From contig JAHHHU010000002.1 in NCBI GenBank assembly GCA_019359175.1, positions 1 to 64,000 on the forward strand: a stretch of DNA of 64,000 nt, read 5' to 3'. This DNA comes from Phormidium tanganyikae FI6-MK23. GTDB taxonomy: Bacteria; Cyanobacteriota; Cyanobacteriia; Leptolyngbyales; Leptolyngbyaceae. The notes under the pieces are model-generated. The model was not told where the DNA came from. It searched no databases and saw only the letters and a list, made by a program, of their open reading frames with translations. A program made the translations under genes and the position numbers. Shown here in pieces: positions 36,332-44,386 of the stretch; positions within the stretch are counted from its first letter, which is position 1, and every line of letters starts with the position of its first letter.

Positions 36332-36916
36332 CTATTCGGGCTGAAACACCGTTTCCGCTGTCAATTGCAAGTTTGGAAACTCTGTCGAAATCAGTTGGCT
36401 CTGACCGCTAAAAATTCCTAATTCAATATAGCGATTGAGTTCTAACTTCAAAACTGTAATGGTTTGAGCGATCGGATCAATCAGCCAATACTCAGGGATA
36501 CCCACTGCTTCGTATTGAGCACGTTTTCTAATCAGATCCCGCTCTCGATTTGTTTTGCCGGGACTGATGACTTCTGCCACAAGTTGGGGAGGCGGCATTT
36601 CTAGCGTGATCGTCAGTCGCTTTTGGGTCATTTCCAAGTGTTCCTCTCGAAGAACGACCAAATCAGGATAGCGATTTGCAGCATCACCACTTTGCAAAAC
36701 TGGAACTTGTATTTCACATTTCCCCAAACGAAGCAATCGCCGACTGATCAGAGCAATTAGCTGGTCGCGTAAGTGTAGCACCATCCAATCATTCGGTTCT
36801 GATTCTGGCGGCAACTCGACTAATTCTCCATCAATCAATTGATATCGACGATCGCAGTTATCATCGTAAGCTAGGTACTCTTCAAAGCTGGAGAATCGGA
36901 GTTTGGCTTGAGTCAT
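36332..36916 (-). CDS. Uma2-family (DUF820) endonuclease-like protein
   Basis: A 194-residue Uma2 protein with FSSFEEYLAYDDNCDRRYQLIDGELVEL, YPDLVVLRE (Asp), PQLVAEVISPGK (E-x-K-like) and YEAVGIPEYWLIDP. It converges with the upstream PD-(D/E)XK gene (23 bp away) and is divergent from recJ. Role unknown. Confidence 0.9.
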   Translation of the reverse strand: MTQAKLRFSSFEEYLAYDDNCDRRYQLIDGELVELPPESEPNDWMVLHLRDQLIALISRRLLRLGKCEIQVPVLQSGDAANRYPDLVVLREEHLEMTQKRLTITLEMPPPQLVAEVISPGKTNRERDLIRKRAQYEAVGIPEYWLIDPIAQTITVLKLELNRYIELGIFSGQSQLISTEFPNLQLTAETVFQPE

Positions 36917-36999
36917 GGTGGTCGCGCCGCGCGTTCTACTGACCGTAGCGCAAGTGATGAATTTCCTATAGTATTTATGTATCTATTTTGCTGCGTTCT

Positions 37000-39354
37000 A
37001 TGAGTGATCCGATTCCGCAATGGCAAATTCATGCTGATTCTGATGTTCCTGAAGCGTTTGTGCAAGCGGTCAAGCAGCAGGCTCCAGGAATTGAAGGGCG
37101 ATATTTACCTCAGCTACTTTGGCAGCGGGGAATTCGAGATGTCGAACAATTAGCGGGATATTTGTTTGCGGCGAACTATCAGCCGACTAGCTCGATTGAG
37201 TTCGGTCAAGAAATGCAGTGGGCGGTGCAGCGGTTAGTGCAAGCGATCGAGCGAAAGGAAACGATCGCGATCTGGGGCGATTTTGATGCGGATGGCGTAA
37301 CTTCGACGGCTGTACTGTGGGACGGATTAGGACAGTTCTTTCAGCAGAATGAGAAGCTGTTCTATTACATTCCTAACCGCTTTACTGAATCACATGGGCT
37401 TTCAAAGACTGGAATTGATCAACTCAAGCACGTTCAATTGATTGTTACTTGTGACACAGGCAGTACGAATTTAGATGAAATTCAGTACGCTCAAAGCCTT
37501 GGAATTGATGTGATCGTGACGGATCATCACACATTGCCAGAGATGCGTCCGCCTGTGATTGCGATCGTCAATCCGCGCTCACTAGATAAAACTCATCCAT
37601 TTGCTTCACTGTCTGGGGTCGCGGTTGCTTACAAGCTCGTGGAAGCACTCTATGAAGCACTACCCGATGTGCCTGAAACCTCGATCGAGAACTTACTCGA
37701 TCTAGTTGCGATCGGGTTAATTGCAGATTTAGTCGAACTCAAAGGAGACTGTCGCTATCTTGCTCAAAAAGGCATTGAACAATTACAAAAGCAATCGACC
37801 AAAGAAGCAACTCGTCCAGGTATCACGCGACTATTGGAATTGTGTAAGCGATCGGGCGATCGACCCACTGATATTTCGTTTGGATTGGGTCCGCGAATCA
37901 ATGCCGTGAGCCGAATTCAGGGTGATGCTCATTTCTGTGTGGAACTGCTCACGAGTCAAGATGTCCAACGCTGCCGGGAACTTGCAGACGAAACAGAACT
38001 CGCAAACACTCGCCGCAAAGCCTTACAAAAAGATGTCTTGCAGCAAGCAAAATCTAAATTAGCTCAGGTCGATCTCTCAACGACAGGTGTGATTGTTCTA
38101 TGGGATGAACAGTGGAGCGCGGGTGTCCTCGGCTTAGTCGCGGGTCAAATCGCTCAGGAATACGGTAAGCCAACGATTCTACTCACGATCGATGATCAAT
38201 ACGCAAGAGGATCAGCCCGATCGACCAACCAAATCGATCTCTATCAATTAGTCAAAGATCAGGAACATCTATTACATCGCTTTGGGGGGCATCCATTTGC
38301 AGCGGGACTGAGTTTAGCGATCGACAATCTCCCCCTATTCGCCCAAGCGATCAATCAACGTCTCTTACAACAATCCGAGCCTGCTACACCAATGATTCGA
38401 GCGGATCTCTGTGTTACCGTTAGTGACCTCAACTTAGAACTCTACAAAGAACTTCGCCTGATTGAGCCTTGCGGCATGGGTAATCCGATTCCAAAGCTAT
38501 TGATCCAAAATTGCTGGTTCCGAGTCGGTAGAAATAAAAAGATAGAAGACCTTCGCGGGCGCAAAGTGGAATACATTCGCACTCCTTTCACGATTTGGGA
38601 TGAATCGGTTGAGAAAGGCTTTCCGGGAGTTTGGTGGGGACATTATGCGTATGATATCCCGGCGGGGCGATGTGATGCGATCGTTGAACTCGAAAACAAT
38701 ACCTATCACAAACGCTACGAAGTTCGCTTAGTTGCAGTTCGTTCTTGTGAGCAGGTGAATGTTGCCGCAAATTCTCAATGGCTTTTAGATTGGAGAACTC
38801 ATCGCACCGAAGAAACCGCGATCGAGCTTAAAACCGCTCCCGCAAGTTGGATCGAATTTCAAACCTGGTTCAAACGTGCGATCAACCAGCAGCGCCCTTT
38901 GGCGATCGCCTATTCGCCCCCTAGTTTGATTCCTGCGACCGAAGTGTGGCAAACCTTAGTCGGGATTGCAAAATATCTCAGTCGAACCGGAAAAACAGCA
39001 ACGCGACAGCAATTCTACGATCGCTTACAGATTGGCGATGTCGCACTAAAAGCAGGAATCCAAGCTTTAGAGCAACTCTGCTTTCAGGTGACTTATGCAA
39101 ATCACAGTTTTAGTATTGCTGTCCATCAACCAGAGCAAGAGATATCAAATCGGGCGAACGCGGAGCGCGGTGCAAGCATCGAACAATTTCTCACCGCAGT
39201 GCGTGAAGAACAGTTTTATCGACAGTACTTTGCACAAGTTCCATTCAGTACGATGCAAGCGATCGCGGCTCAGTGGAGCATGACCGATCAGAGAAGCAAT
39301 TCCCCAGGCTTGCTCTATCCAAATCAAGTCCCAGTGAGCACCCTGCTTGAATAG
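37000..39354 (+). CDS. recJ: Single-stranded-DNA-specific exonuclease RecJ-like DHH protein
   Basis: A 784-residue DHH-family 5'-3' exonuclease acting on single-stranded DNA in recombination and mismatch repair. The N-terminal DHH domain shows WGDFDADGVTSTAVL (Asp94, 96 and 98), CDTG at 151-154 and TDHH (Asp175, His176-177). The DHHA1 domain has GGHPFAAGLSL. A C-terminal extension of about 250 residues past the RecJ OB fold is usual in cyanobacteria. The ATG at 37000 (MSDPIPQWQ) is preferred over a TTG 12 bp upstream. The stop codon lies inside a 16-bp tandem duplication (39338-39369). Confidence 0.93.
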   Translation: MSDPIPQWQIHADSDVPEAFVQAVKQQAPGIEGRYLPQLLWQRGIRDVEQLAGYLFAANYQPTSSIEFGQEMQWAVQRLVQAIERKETIAIWGDFDADGVTSTAVLWDGLGQFFQQNEKLFYYIPNRFTESHGLSKTGIDQLKHVQLIVTCDTGSTNLDEIQYAQSLGIDVIVTDHHTLPEMRPPVIAIVNPRSLDKTHPFASLSGVAVAYKLVEALYEALPDVPETSIENLLDLVAIGLIADLVELKGDCRYLAQKGIEQLQKQSTKEATRPGITRLLELCKRSGDRPTDISFGLGPRINAVSRIQGDAHFCVELLTSQDVQRCRELADETELANTRRKALQKDVLQQAKSKLAQVDLSTTGVIVLWDEQWSAGVLGLVAGQIAQEYGKPTILLTIDDQYARGSARSTNQIDLYQLVKDQEHLLHRFGGHPFAAGLSLAIDNLPLFAQAINQRLLQQSEPATPMIRADLCVTVSDLNLELYKELRLIEPCGMGNPIPKLLIQNCWFRVGRNKKIEDLRGRKVEYIRTPFTIWDESVEKGFPGVWWGHYAYDIPAGRCDAIVELENNTYHKRYEVRLVAVRSCEQVNVAANSQWLLDWRTHRTEETAIELKTAPASWIEFQTWFKRAINQQRPLAIAYSPPSLIPATEVWQTLVGIAKYLSRTGKTATRQQFYDRLQIGDVALKAGIQALEQLCFQVTYANHSFSIAVHQPEQEISNRANAERGASIEQFLTAVREEQFYRQYFAQVPFSTMQAIAAQWSMTDQRSNSPGLLYPNQVPVSTLLE

Positions 39355-39369
39355 CACCCTGCTTGAATA
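39338..39369. repeat. 16-bp perfect tandem duplication across the recJ stop
   Basis: The unit AGCACCCTGCTTGAAT is present twice in direct succession at 39338-39353 and 39354-39369. The first copy ends recJ codons (STLLE); the stop TAG at 39352-39354 falls on the junction. Without the second copy the reading frame would end differently by a few bases, so it is recent or neutral. Confidence 0.85.
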
Positions 39370-39432
39370 AATAACCGAAAATATTCGGAGAGAAGGAGTA
39401 TGATGATTCAGATTGATTTCTGATGAGCGCTT

Positions 39433-40083
39433 ATGACTCTGCAACTGCGTGTATACGTTCCGCCCCATCCCCTAATCAAACACTGGCTCGGTGTCGCCCG
39501 TGATGCTTCTACGCCTTCGACCCTCTTCCGCACTGCCATTACAGAATTAGGACGGTGGCTCACTTACGAAGCGGTACGCGATTGGTTGCCGACGATCGAC
39601 ATGACGATCGAGACTCCCCTTGCTCCCTGCCCCGTGACTTTCATTAATCCTGAAATTCCCGTCGTGGTCGTGCCCATTCTGCGGGCTGGACTTGGTTTAC
39701 TCGATGGCGCACAGTCGTTGCTTCCTTTGGCATCGATTTATCATTTAGGTCTAGTGCGGAATGAGGAAACACTCGAAGCGAGTTGCTATCTAAATAAACT
39801 GCCGGATCAGCTTGATCCACAGACGCGCGTGTTGATCGTTGATCCGATGTTGGCAACGGGGGGAACCTCGATCGCAGCAATGGAAGAATTGACCAAGCGG
39901 GGGATCGATCCTGCAATGGTGAGAATTGTCGCAGTCGTTGCCGCTCCGCCTGCATTGCAAAAATTGGGAACGGCATATCCGAGTTTGACGATTTATACGG
40001 CGGGAATTGATGAAGTGTTGAACGATCGCGGATTTATTGTGCCGGGATTGGGAGATGCGGGCGATCGCATTTTTGGCACTTGA
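39433..40083 (+). CDS. upp: Uracil phosphoribosyltransferase
   Basis: Salvage enzyme converting uracil and PRPP to UMP. The 216-residue protein has IPVVVVPILRAGLGLLDG and the PRPP loop VDPMLATGGTSIAAME at 136-150. The C-terminal uracil-binding GLGDAGDRIFGT is complete. The ATG at 39433 gives MTLQLRVYVPPHPLIKHWL, a normal start. It is followed by a small membrane protein gene 43 bp away. Confidence 0.96.
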   Translation: MTLQLRVYVPPHPLIKHWLGVARDASTPSTLFRTAITELGRWLTYEAVRDWLPTIDMTIETPLAPCPVTFINPEIPVVVVPILRAGLGLLDGAQSLLPLASIYHLGLVRNEETLEASCYLNKLPDQLDPQTRVLIVDPMLATGGTSIAAMEELTKRGIDPAMVRIVAVVAAPPALQKLGTAYPSLTIYTAGIDEVLNDRGFIVPGLGDAGDRIFGT

Positions 40084-40126
40084 GGATCGATAGAATAGGA
40101 GAGCAGAGCTTGAGGAACGATCAGCC

Positions 40127-40453
40127 ATGAGTCAACAAGATAATTTTTCTGGTGGATTTGTCCTTGGTGCGATCGTCGGTGGCATTATGGGCGGAATTAT
40201 TGGGTCGGTGGTGACATCACAACGATTGGCAGAGGAAGTCGAAGAAAAGCCGGAATTGCAAAACGCAAAGCCGAAAAAACGGATGCGTCCTTCGGCTGAA
40301 CAGAATATCGAATTAGCCCGTCGCAGTTTAGAAGACAAAATCGCTCAGTTGAATGATGCGATCGATGATGTGCGTCAGCAGTTGGGCAACGTGAACGGAC
40401 GCGCTGTCGAAAACGATTTGCCGGGAGCGCGAGAAACGATGCGGGAAGAGTAA
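40127..40453 (+). CDS. Small glycine-rich membrane protein, unknown function
   Basis: A 108-residue protein with one glycine-zipper-like membrane segment (GGFVLGAIVGGIMGGIIGSVV, about 8-30) followed by a charged coiled region (EQNIELARRSLEDKIAQLNDAIDDVRQQLG). It resembles YtxH-type or conserved cyanobacterial proteins but I cannot name a family. It may share an operon with upp (43 bp). Confidence 0.7.
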   Translation: MSQQDNFSGGFVLGAIVGGIMGGIIGSVVTSQRLAEEVEEKPELQNAKPKKRMRPSAEQNIELARRSLEDKIAQLNDAIDDVRQQLGNVNGRAVENDLPGARETMREE

Positions 40454-40550
40454 GGTGCTTCTGAGGCAGGAGCACAAGACCAAAAAAATCGCTTAAACTG
40501 TTCTGAGAGTGAATCACAAGATCCCTACACCATAAGGAAATAGAAAGGTT

Positions 40551-40850
40551 ATGAATCCAGCCATTTTGCTTATTACGACGATTCAGCAGTTCTTGGGAAT
40601 CTATTTTGCGCTGCTGATTATTAGAATTCTGCTGAGTTGGTTTCCCTCGATCGATTGGTATAAGCAACCCTTTGCAATTTTGAGCCAGTTGACCGATCCG
40701 TATTTGAATCTCTTTCGCCGCATTATTCCGCCGCTGGGTGGGATTGATTTTTCGGCAATTTTGGCGATCTTTGCGCTTCAGTTTGCAATGCAGTTGATTC
40801 CGAGTCTGTTAGCTCAAGTTTTGGCAAGTGTGCCTGTGTTTGTGAGCTAG
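40551..40850 (+). CDS. YggT-family membrane protein
   Basis: A 99-residue integral membrane protein with two hydrophobic halves, FLGIYFALLIIRILLSWFP and the family motif LTDPYLNLFRRIIPPLGGIDFSAILAIFAL. YggT proteins (YlmG in plants) act in membrane or nucleoid organisation and, in cyanobacteria and chloroplasts, in thylakoid and division-related functions. A terminator-like hairpin follows at 40876. Confidence 0.92.
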   Translation: MNPAILLITTIQQFLGIYFALLIIRILLSWFPSIDWYKQPFAILSQLTDPYLNLFRRIIPPLGGIDFSAILAIFALQFAMQLIPSLLAQVLASVPVFVS

Positions 40851-40875
40851 AACCTTGGTCAGTAGGGAATTACGT

Positions 40876-40910
40876 TAAGCGATCGCCAATCGACGATCGC
40901 TTAATTATTA
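40876..40910 (+). terminator. Hairpin, probable terminator after yggT
   Basis: An 11-bp perfect stem (TTAAGCGATCG 40876-40886 with CGATCGCTTAA 40895-40905), an 8-nt loop, then TTATT. It lies 26 bp after the stop. The arms contain HIP1 sequence, so the hairpin may be partly a by-product of that repeat. Confidence 0.6.
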
Positions 40911-40929
40911 AGAAGCGTTACGATCGAAC

Positions 40930-42480
40930 GTGAAGCGTTTATGTAGATCGATCGTGGCAGAGAAGCGGATTTTAATTTGGCATCGCAATGATTTACGGGT
41001 TCATGACCACGAGCCGTTGATCAAAGCAGTGAAGTCAGGCGCAAAGGTCGTTCCGGTATATTGTTTTGAGCCGAGACAGTTTGAAACGACTCCGTATGGA
41101 TTTCCGAAAACGGGCGCGATTCGGGCACAGTTTTTGCTCGAAAGCGTGGCGGATTTGCGGGAGAATTTACGATCGCTCGGTAGTGATTTGATTATTCGGC
41201 GCGGCAATGCAGAAGAAATGATTCCTGCGATCGCGAAAGAATTAGAAATCGAATCGGTTTATTACTATCACGAAGTCACTTCAGAAGAGACGGCAGTTGA
41301 AAAAGCTCTGAGTGAGGCGCTTGAAGCGATCGGGGTTTCAACGAAAAGATTTTGGGCACAGACGCTTTATCACGTCGATGATTTGCCGTTTGAGATTCGA
41401 GAAATTCCAGAACTGTTTACGAGTTTTCGCAAGCAGGTTGAGAAGTCTTCAACCGTGTACGATGTGTTTCCGGCTCCCCAGCGATTGGTCGGACTGCCAG
41501 AAATCGATCGAGGCGAAATGCCCAGTCTGAGCGATTACGGCTTAGAACCGCCTAAGAATGATCCAAGAGGCATGATCCCGTACAAAGGAGGCGAAACCGC
41601 AGGAAAGGCGCGGCTGGAAGAATATTTCTGGAAACAAGACGCGCTAAAAGTGTACAAAGAAACGCGAAACGGAATGCTAGGGGTTGATTATTCCTCAAAG
41701 TTCTCGGCGTGGTTGGCGTTGGGCTGTTTGTCGCCGCGCTATATCCATGCTCAAGTTCAGGAATACGAATCGAAGCGGGTGCGGAATGACTCAACGTACT
41801 GGCTAATTTTTGAACTGTTGTGGCGCGATTATTTCCGGTTTATCGTCGCGAAACATGGCGATCGCATTTTTTATCGATCTGGCTTACAAGGCGTGAAAAT
41901 CGATTGGAAGGAAGATGTCGATCGCTTTGAACTCTGGCGCGAAGGGAAAACTGGATTTCCGCTGGTCGATGCCAATATGCAAGAGATTGCCGCGACTGGG
42001 TTTATGTCAAATCGCGGACGGCAAAACGTCGCCAGCTTTTTGACAAAGAATTTAGGAATTAATTGGCAAGGGGGCGCGGAATGGTTTGAGTCTCAGTTGA
42101 TTGACTACGATGTCTGTAGCAACTGGGGCAACTGGAACTATAACGCAGGTGTAGGCAACGACGCGCGAGGATTCCGATTCTTCAACATCATCAAACAATC
42201 AAAAGATTACGATCCCGATGGCTCATATGTTAAGCACTGGCTGCCAGTCTTAAAGGACATTCCCGCCGCGAAAGTCCATGAACCGTGGAAACTATTGCCC
42301 GTTGAGCAAGAGCGGTTTAACGTGCGGATTGGAGTCGATTATCCAAATCCGATCGTCGATTTGTTCAAATCCGCCGAAGCAAACGAAAAAATCTACAACG
42401 CAGCATTTCCAACCTCGTCTAAAGCCCCGCAGCGAGAAAGAGATCGTCGATCGCATCCCAAACCGCAAAAACGGCGTTAA
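40930..42480 (+). CDS. DASH-family cryptochrome
   Basis: A 516-residue blue-light flavoprotein of the cryptochrome-DASH type, which repairs single-stranded DNA photodimers and may signal. The N-terminal photolyase fold shows ILIWHRNDLRVHDHEPL, the DASH-like FRKQVEKSSTV, and FAD-binding sequence FELLWRDYFRFIVAKHGDRI, RQNVASFLTKNLGINWQ and YDVCSNWGNWNYNAGVGNDARG. The Cys-Arg-Ser leader is odd: the GTG at 40930 adds eight residues to a more family-like start at the GTG 40954 (VAEKRILIWHRN); either is possible. The C-terminus is a basic tail (RERDRRSHPKPQKRR). Confidence 0.94.
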   Translation: MKRLCRSIVAEKRILIWHRNDLRVHDHEPLIKAVKSGAKVVPVYCFEPRQFETTPYGFPKTGAIRAQFLLESVADLRENLRSLGSDLIIRRGNAEEMIPAIAKELEIESVYYYHEVTSEETAVEKALSEALEAIGVSTKRFWAQTLYHVDDLPFEIREIPELFTSFRKQVEKSSTVYDVFPAPQRLVGLPEIDRGEMPSLSDYGLEPPKNDPRGMIPYKGGETAGKARLEEYFWKQDALKVYKETRNGMLGVDYSSKFSAWLALGCLSPRYIHAQVQEYESKRVRNDSTYWLIFELLWRDYFRFIVAKHGDRIFYRSGLQGVKIDWKEDVDRFELWREGKTGFPLVDANMQEIAATGFMSNRGRQNVASFLTKNLGINWQGGAEWFESQLIDYDVCSNWGNWNYNAGVGNDARGFRFFNIIKQSKDYDPDGSYVKHWLPVLKDIPAAKVHEPWKLLPVEQERFNVRIGVDYPNPIVDLFKSAEANEKIYNAAFPTSSKAPQRERDRRSHPKPQKRR

Positions 42481-42542
42481 TTCTTCCGGATGCGCCCCTG
42501 ACTTTGGGAATAGTGGAATGGTAGATGCACCCTGATTATTTG

Positions 42543-42567
42543 CCCTGGTTTCTGACCAGGGTTTTTT
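42543..42567 (+). terminator. Intrinsic terminator, first copy
   Basis: Stem CCCTGGT/ACCAGGG (7 bp, 5-nt loop TTCTG) followed directly by T6. It follows the cryptochrome stop by 63 bp and could terminate it. Confidence 0.9.
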
Positions 42568-42646
42568 ATTGGAATTTTTTTGGATCTTTCCGGATGCGCC
42601 CCTGACTTTGGGAATAGTGGAATGGTAGATGCACCCTGATTATTTG

Positions 42647-42671
42647 CCCTGGTTTCTGACCAGGGCTTTTT
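42647..42671 (+). terminator. Intrinsic terminator, second copy
   Basis: Same stem as the first copy, with tail CTTTTT. It is 80 bp before the FAD-linked oxidase start codon. Confidence 0.9.
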
Positions 42672-42750
42672 ATTGAAAATTTGCGCATGTTGCACAGTGG
42701 AAAGCGAAAAATCCATTTATAGTCAGAAACATGACTATGAGGACAGGGAA

Positions 42751-44100
42751 ATGACGACAACCACTTCTAATGCGATCGCATCCGTTTTAGTAGATTTGGC
42801 AGGACTCGACCTCATTACTGAGCCAAGCCAAGTCGCAAAACTTTCACAGGATTACTATCATTTCAGCCCGATTTTACAGCCCCAACTGCAAGATAAGTTC
42901 GGGGATGTCGTTGTGCGCCCCGCGAATGAAGCAGAAGTGTTGCAGGTGGCACGGGCGTGTGTGCGTTACAAAGTGCCGCTAACAGTGCGCGGAGCAGGAA
43001 CGGGAAACTATGGACAGTGCATTCCGCTCGAAGGGGGCGTGATTCTCGATCTGACGAAAATGACAGCGGTGAAATGGATGAAACCCGGATTGCTGCGAGT
43101 CGAGGCAGGCGCGAAATTAGCCACGATCGACAAACAAACTCGCGAAATCGGCTGGGAGATTCGGATGGCTCCTTCGACCTATCGCACCGCAACGATCGGC
43201 GGATTTATCGGCGGCGGCAGCGGGGGAATTGGGTCGGTCACGTATGGACAATTACGCGATCGAGGAAATCTGCTTGCGGTGCGAGTGGTGACAATGGAAG
43301 ACGAACCACGAGTGCTAGAACTGCGCGGCGATGATGTGTATCAGGTGGCTCATGCTTACGGCACGAATGGGATTATCACAGAATTAGAGATTCCGCTTGC
43401 GCCTGCGTATCCTTGGGCAGAAGCGATCGTGACCTTTTCGGACTTTATGAGTGCGGCTCGATTTGGGCAAGCGTTCAGCGATGCAGATGGCATGATCAAA
43501 AAGTTGGTGTGTGTGTGCGCTGATCCGATTCCGGGTTATTTTGCGGCTCTAAAAAGCTACATTCCCACCGGAAAAAGCTGCGCGTTACTGATTGTTTCTG
43601 AGACTTGCTTAGAGCCGTTGAGCGAACTTGTCGAAGAGTTTGGCGGTGAGATTTCCTATCAGAAAGATGCTCAAGATTCAGGAAAAGGAATTGCTTTGGG
43701 TGAATACAGTTGGAATCATACGACGCTTCATGCCCGCAGCGTTGATCCATCAATTACGTATCTACAAACCCTATTTCCAGATGATAAGAATTTGACGCTT
43801 TTGGAGGAAATGTATCATCACTATGGGGATGAAGTGATGCCGCATTTGGAGTTTTTAAGAGTGGGCGGAACGGCGTGTCCTGCTTCACTTCAATTAGTGC
43901 GTTTTTCAACTGAAGAACGCCTAAATGAAATCATTGCTCATCACGAATCGAAAGGCGCATTTATCTTCAATCCTCATACTTATTTGATCGAAGATGGTGG
44001 AATGAAAATGGTGGATTTAGCGCAACTTCAATTCAAAGAAAAAGTTGATCCACATGGATTATTAAATCCGGGTAAGATGCGGGCTTGGTTAGAGCGGTAA
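42751..44100 (+). CDS. FAD-binding (GlcD/VAO-type) oxidase or dehydrogenase
   Basis: A 449-residue FAD-linked oxidase of the vanillyl-alcohol oxidase fold. The FAD-binding domain shows VRPANEAEVLQVARACVRYKVPLTVRGAGTGNYGQCIPLEGGVILDL and a glycine-rich ATIGGFIGGGSGGIGSVTYGQLRD. The C-terminal cap is GlcD-like, ending VDPHGLLNPGKMRAWL. It resembles D-lactate/glycolate dehydrogenase-like proteins, but the substrate is unknown. The ATG at 42751 has GGACAGGG upstream; upstream in-frame extension is not family-like. It is preceded by the terminator repeat and followed by a MITE. Confidence 0.9.
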   Translation: MTTTTSNAIASVLVDLAGLDLITEPSQVAKLSQDYYHFSPILQPQLQDKFGDVVVRPANEAEVLQVARACVRYKVPLTVRGAGTGNYGQCIPLEGGVILDLTKMTAVKWMKPGLLRVEAGAKLATIDKQTREIGWEIRMAPSTYRTATIGGFIGGGSGGIGSVTYGQLRDRGNLLAVRVVTMEDEPRVLELRGDDVYQVAHAYGTNGIITELEIPLAPAYPWAEAIVTFSDFMSAARFGQAFSDADGMIKKLVCVCADPIPGYFAALKSYIPTGKSCALLIVSETCLEPLSELVEEFGGEISYQKDAQDSGKGIALGEYSWNHTTLHARSVDPSITYLQTLFPDDKNLTLLEEMYHHYGDEVMPHLEFLRVGGTACPASLQLVRFSTEERLNEIIAHHESKGAFIFNPHTYLIEDGGMKMVDLAQLQFKEKVDPHGLLNPGKMRAWLER

Positions 44101-44116
44101 TTACTGTTAGTTTGGT

Positions 44117-44314
44117 AGAAGTGTTTCGTTGCGGTATGTGTACAAGTCTCTTGATCTGTCTGATGCCTAGATCTTCGCCCCCTAAGTCCCCCAGAATGGG
44201 GGACTTTGAGCAGGAGAAATTTCTAGACCCCCAAAAATTTTCTAAGATTCAAAGTCCTCCAAATTCGAGGGATTTAGGGGACAGAAGCCGATTAAAACGA
44301 AGCGATAAACGACT
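44117..44314. mobile_element. MITE-like inverted-repeat element, copy 1
   Basis: A roughly 195-bp non-coding element with imperfect terminal inverted repeats (AGTGTTTCGTTGCGGT and its approximate complement near 44294-44314) and internal palindromes CCCCCTAAGTCCCCC/AGAATGGGGGACTTT and AAAGTCCTCC/GGATTTAGGGG. A second copy occurs at 49381-49530. No transposase is present. It sits between the convergent FAD-oxidase and mutS genes and may act as their terminator. Confidence 0.75.
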
Positions 44315-44386
44315 TGCGCGTACACGATAAATCTTAATCGAGGGACGCGATCGCAATAAAGCAAAAAAAATCAAAGATATCGACAA

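Larger units (their letters stand above)
42484..42675 (+). repeat. Duplicated 88-bp element with terminator (attenuator-like)
   Basis: Two direct copies, 42484-42571 and 42588-42675 (offset 104 bp, spacer 16 bp), differ at one of 88 positions. Each has a 5' portion with tRNA-like features (GGGAATAGTGGAATGGTAGA, resembling acceptor and D arms of a bacterial tRNA-Gly) and ends in a strong intrinsic terminator. The element lies between the cryptochrome stop and the ATG of the FAD-linked oxidase gene at 42751. In each unit an upstream ACCCTG can pair with the terminator's CAGGG arm, so alternative folds are possible. Confidence 0.8.

Noticed and set aside
42477-42716. Minus-strand frame encoding a repeated peptide
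   Set aside because: It is a by-product of the 88-bp direct repeat and carries no independent coding signal.
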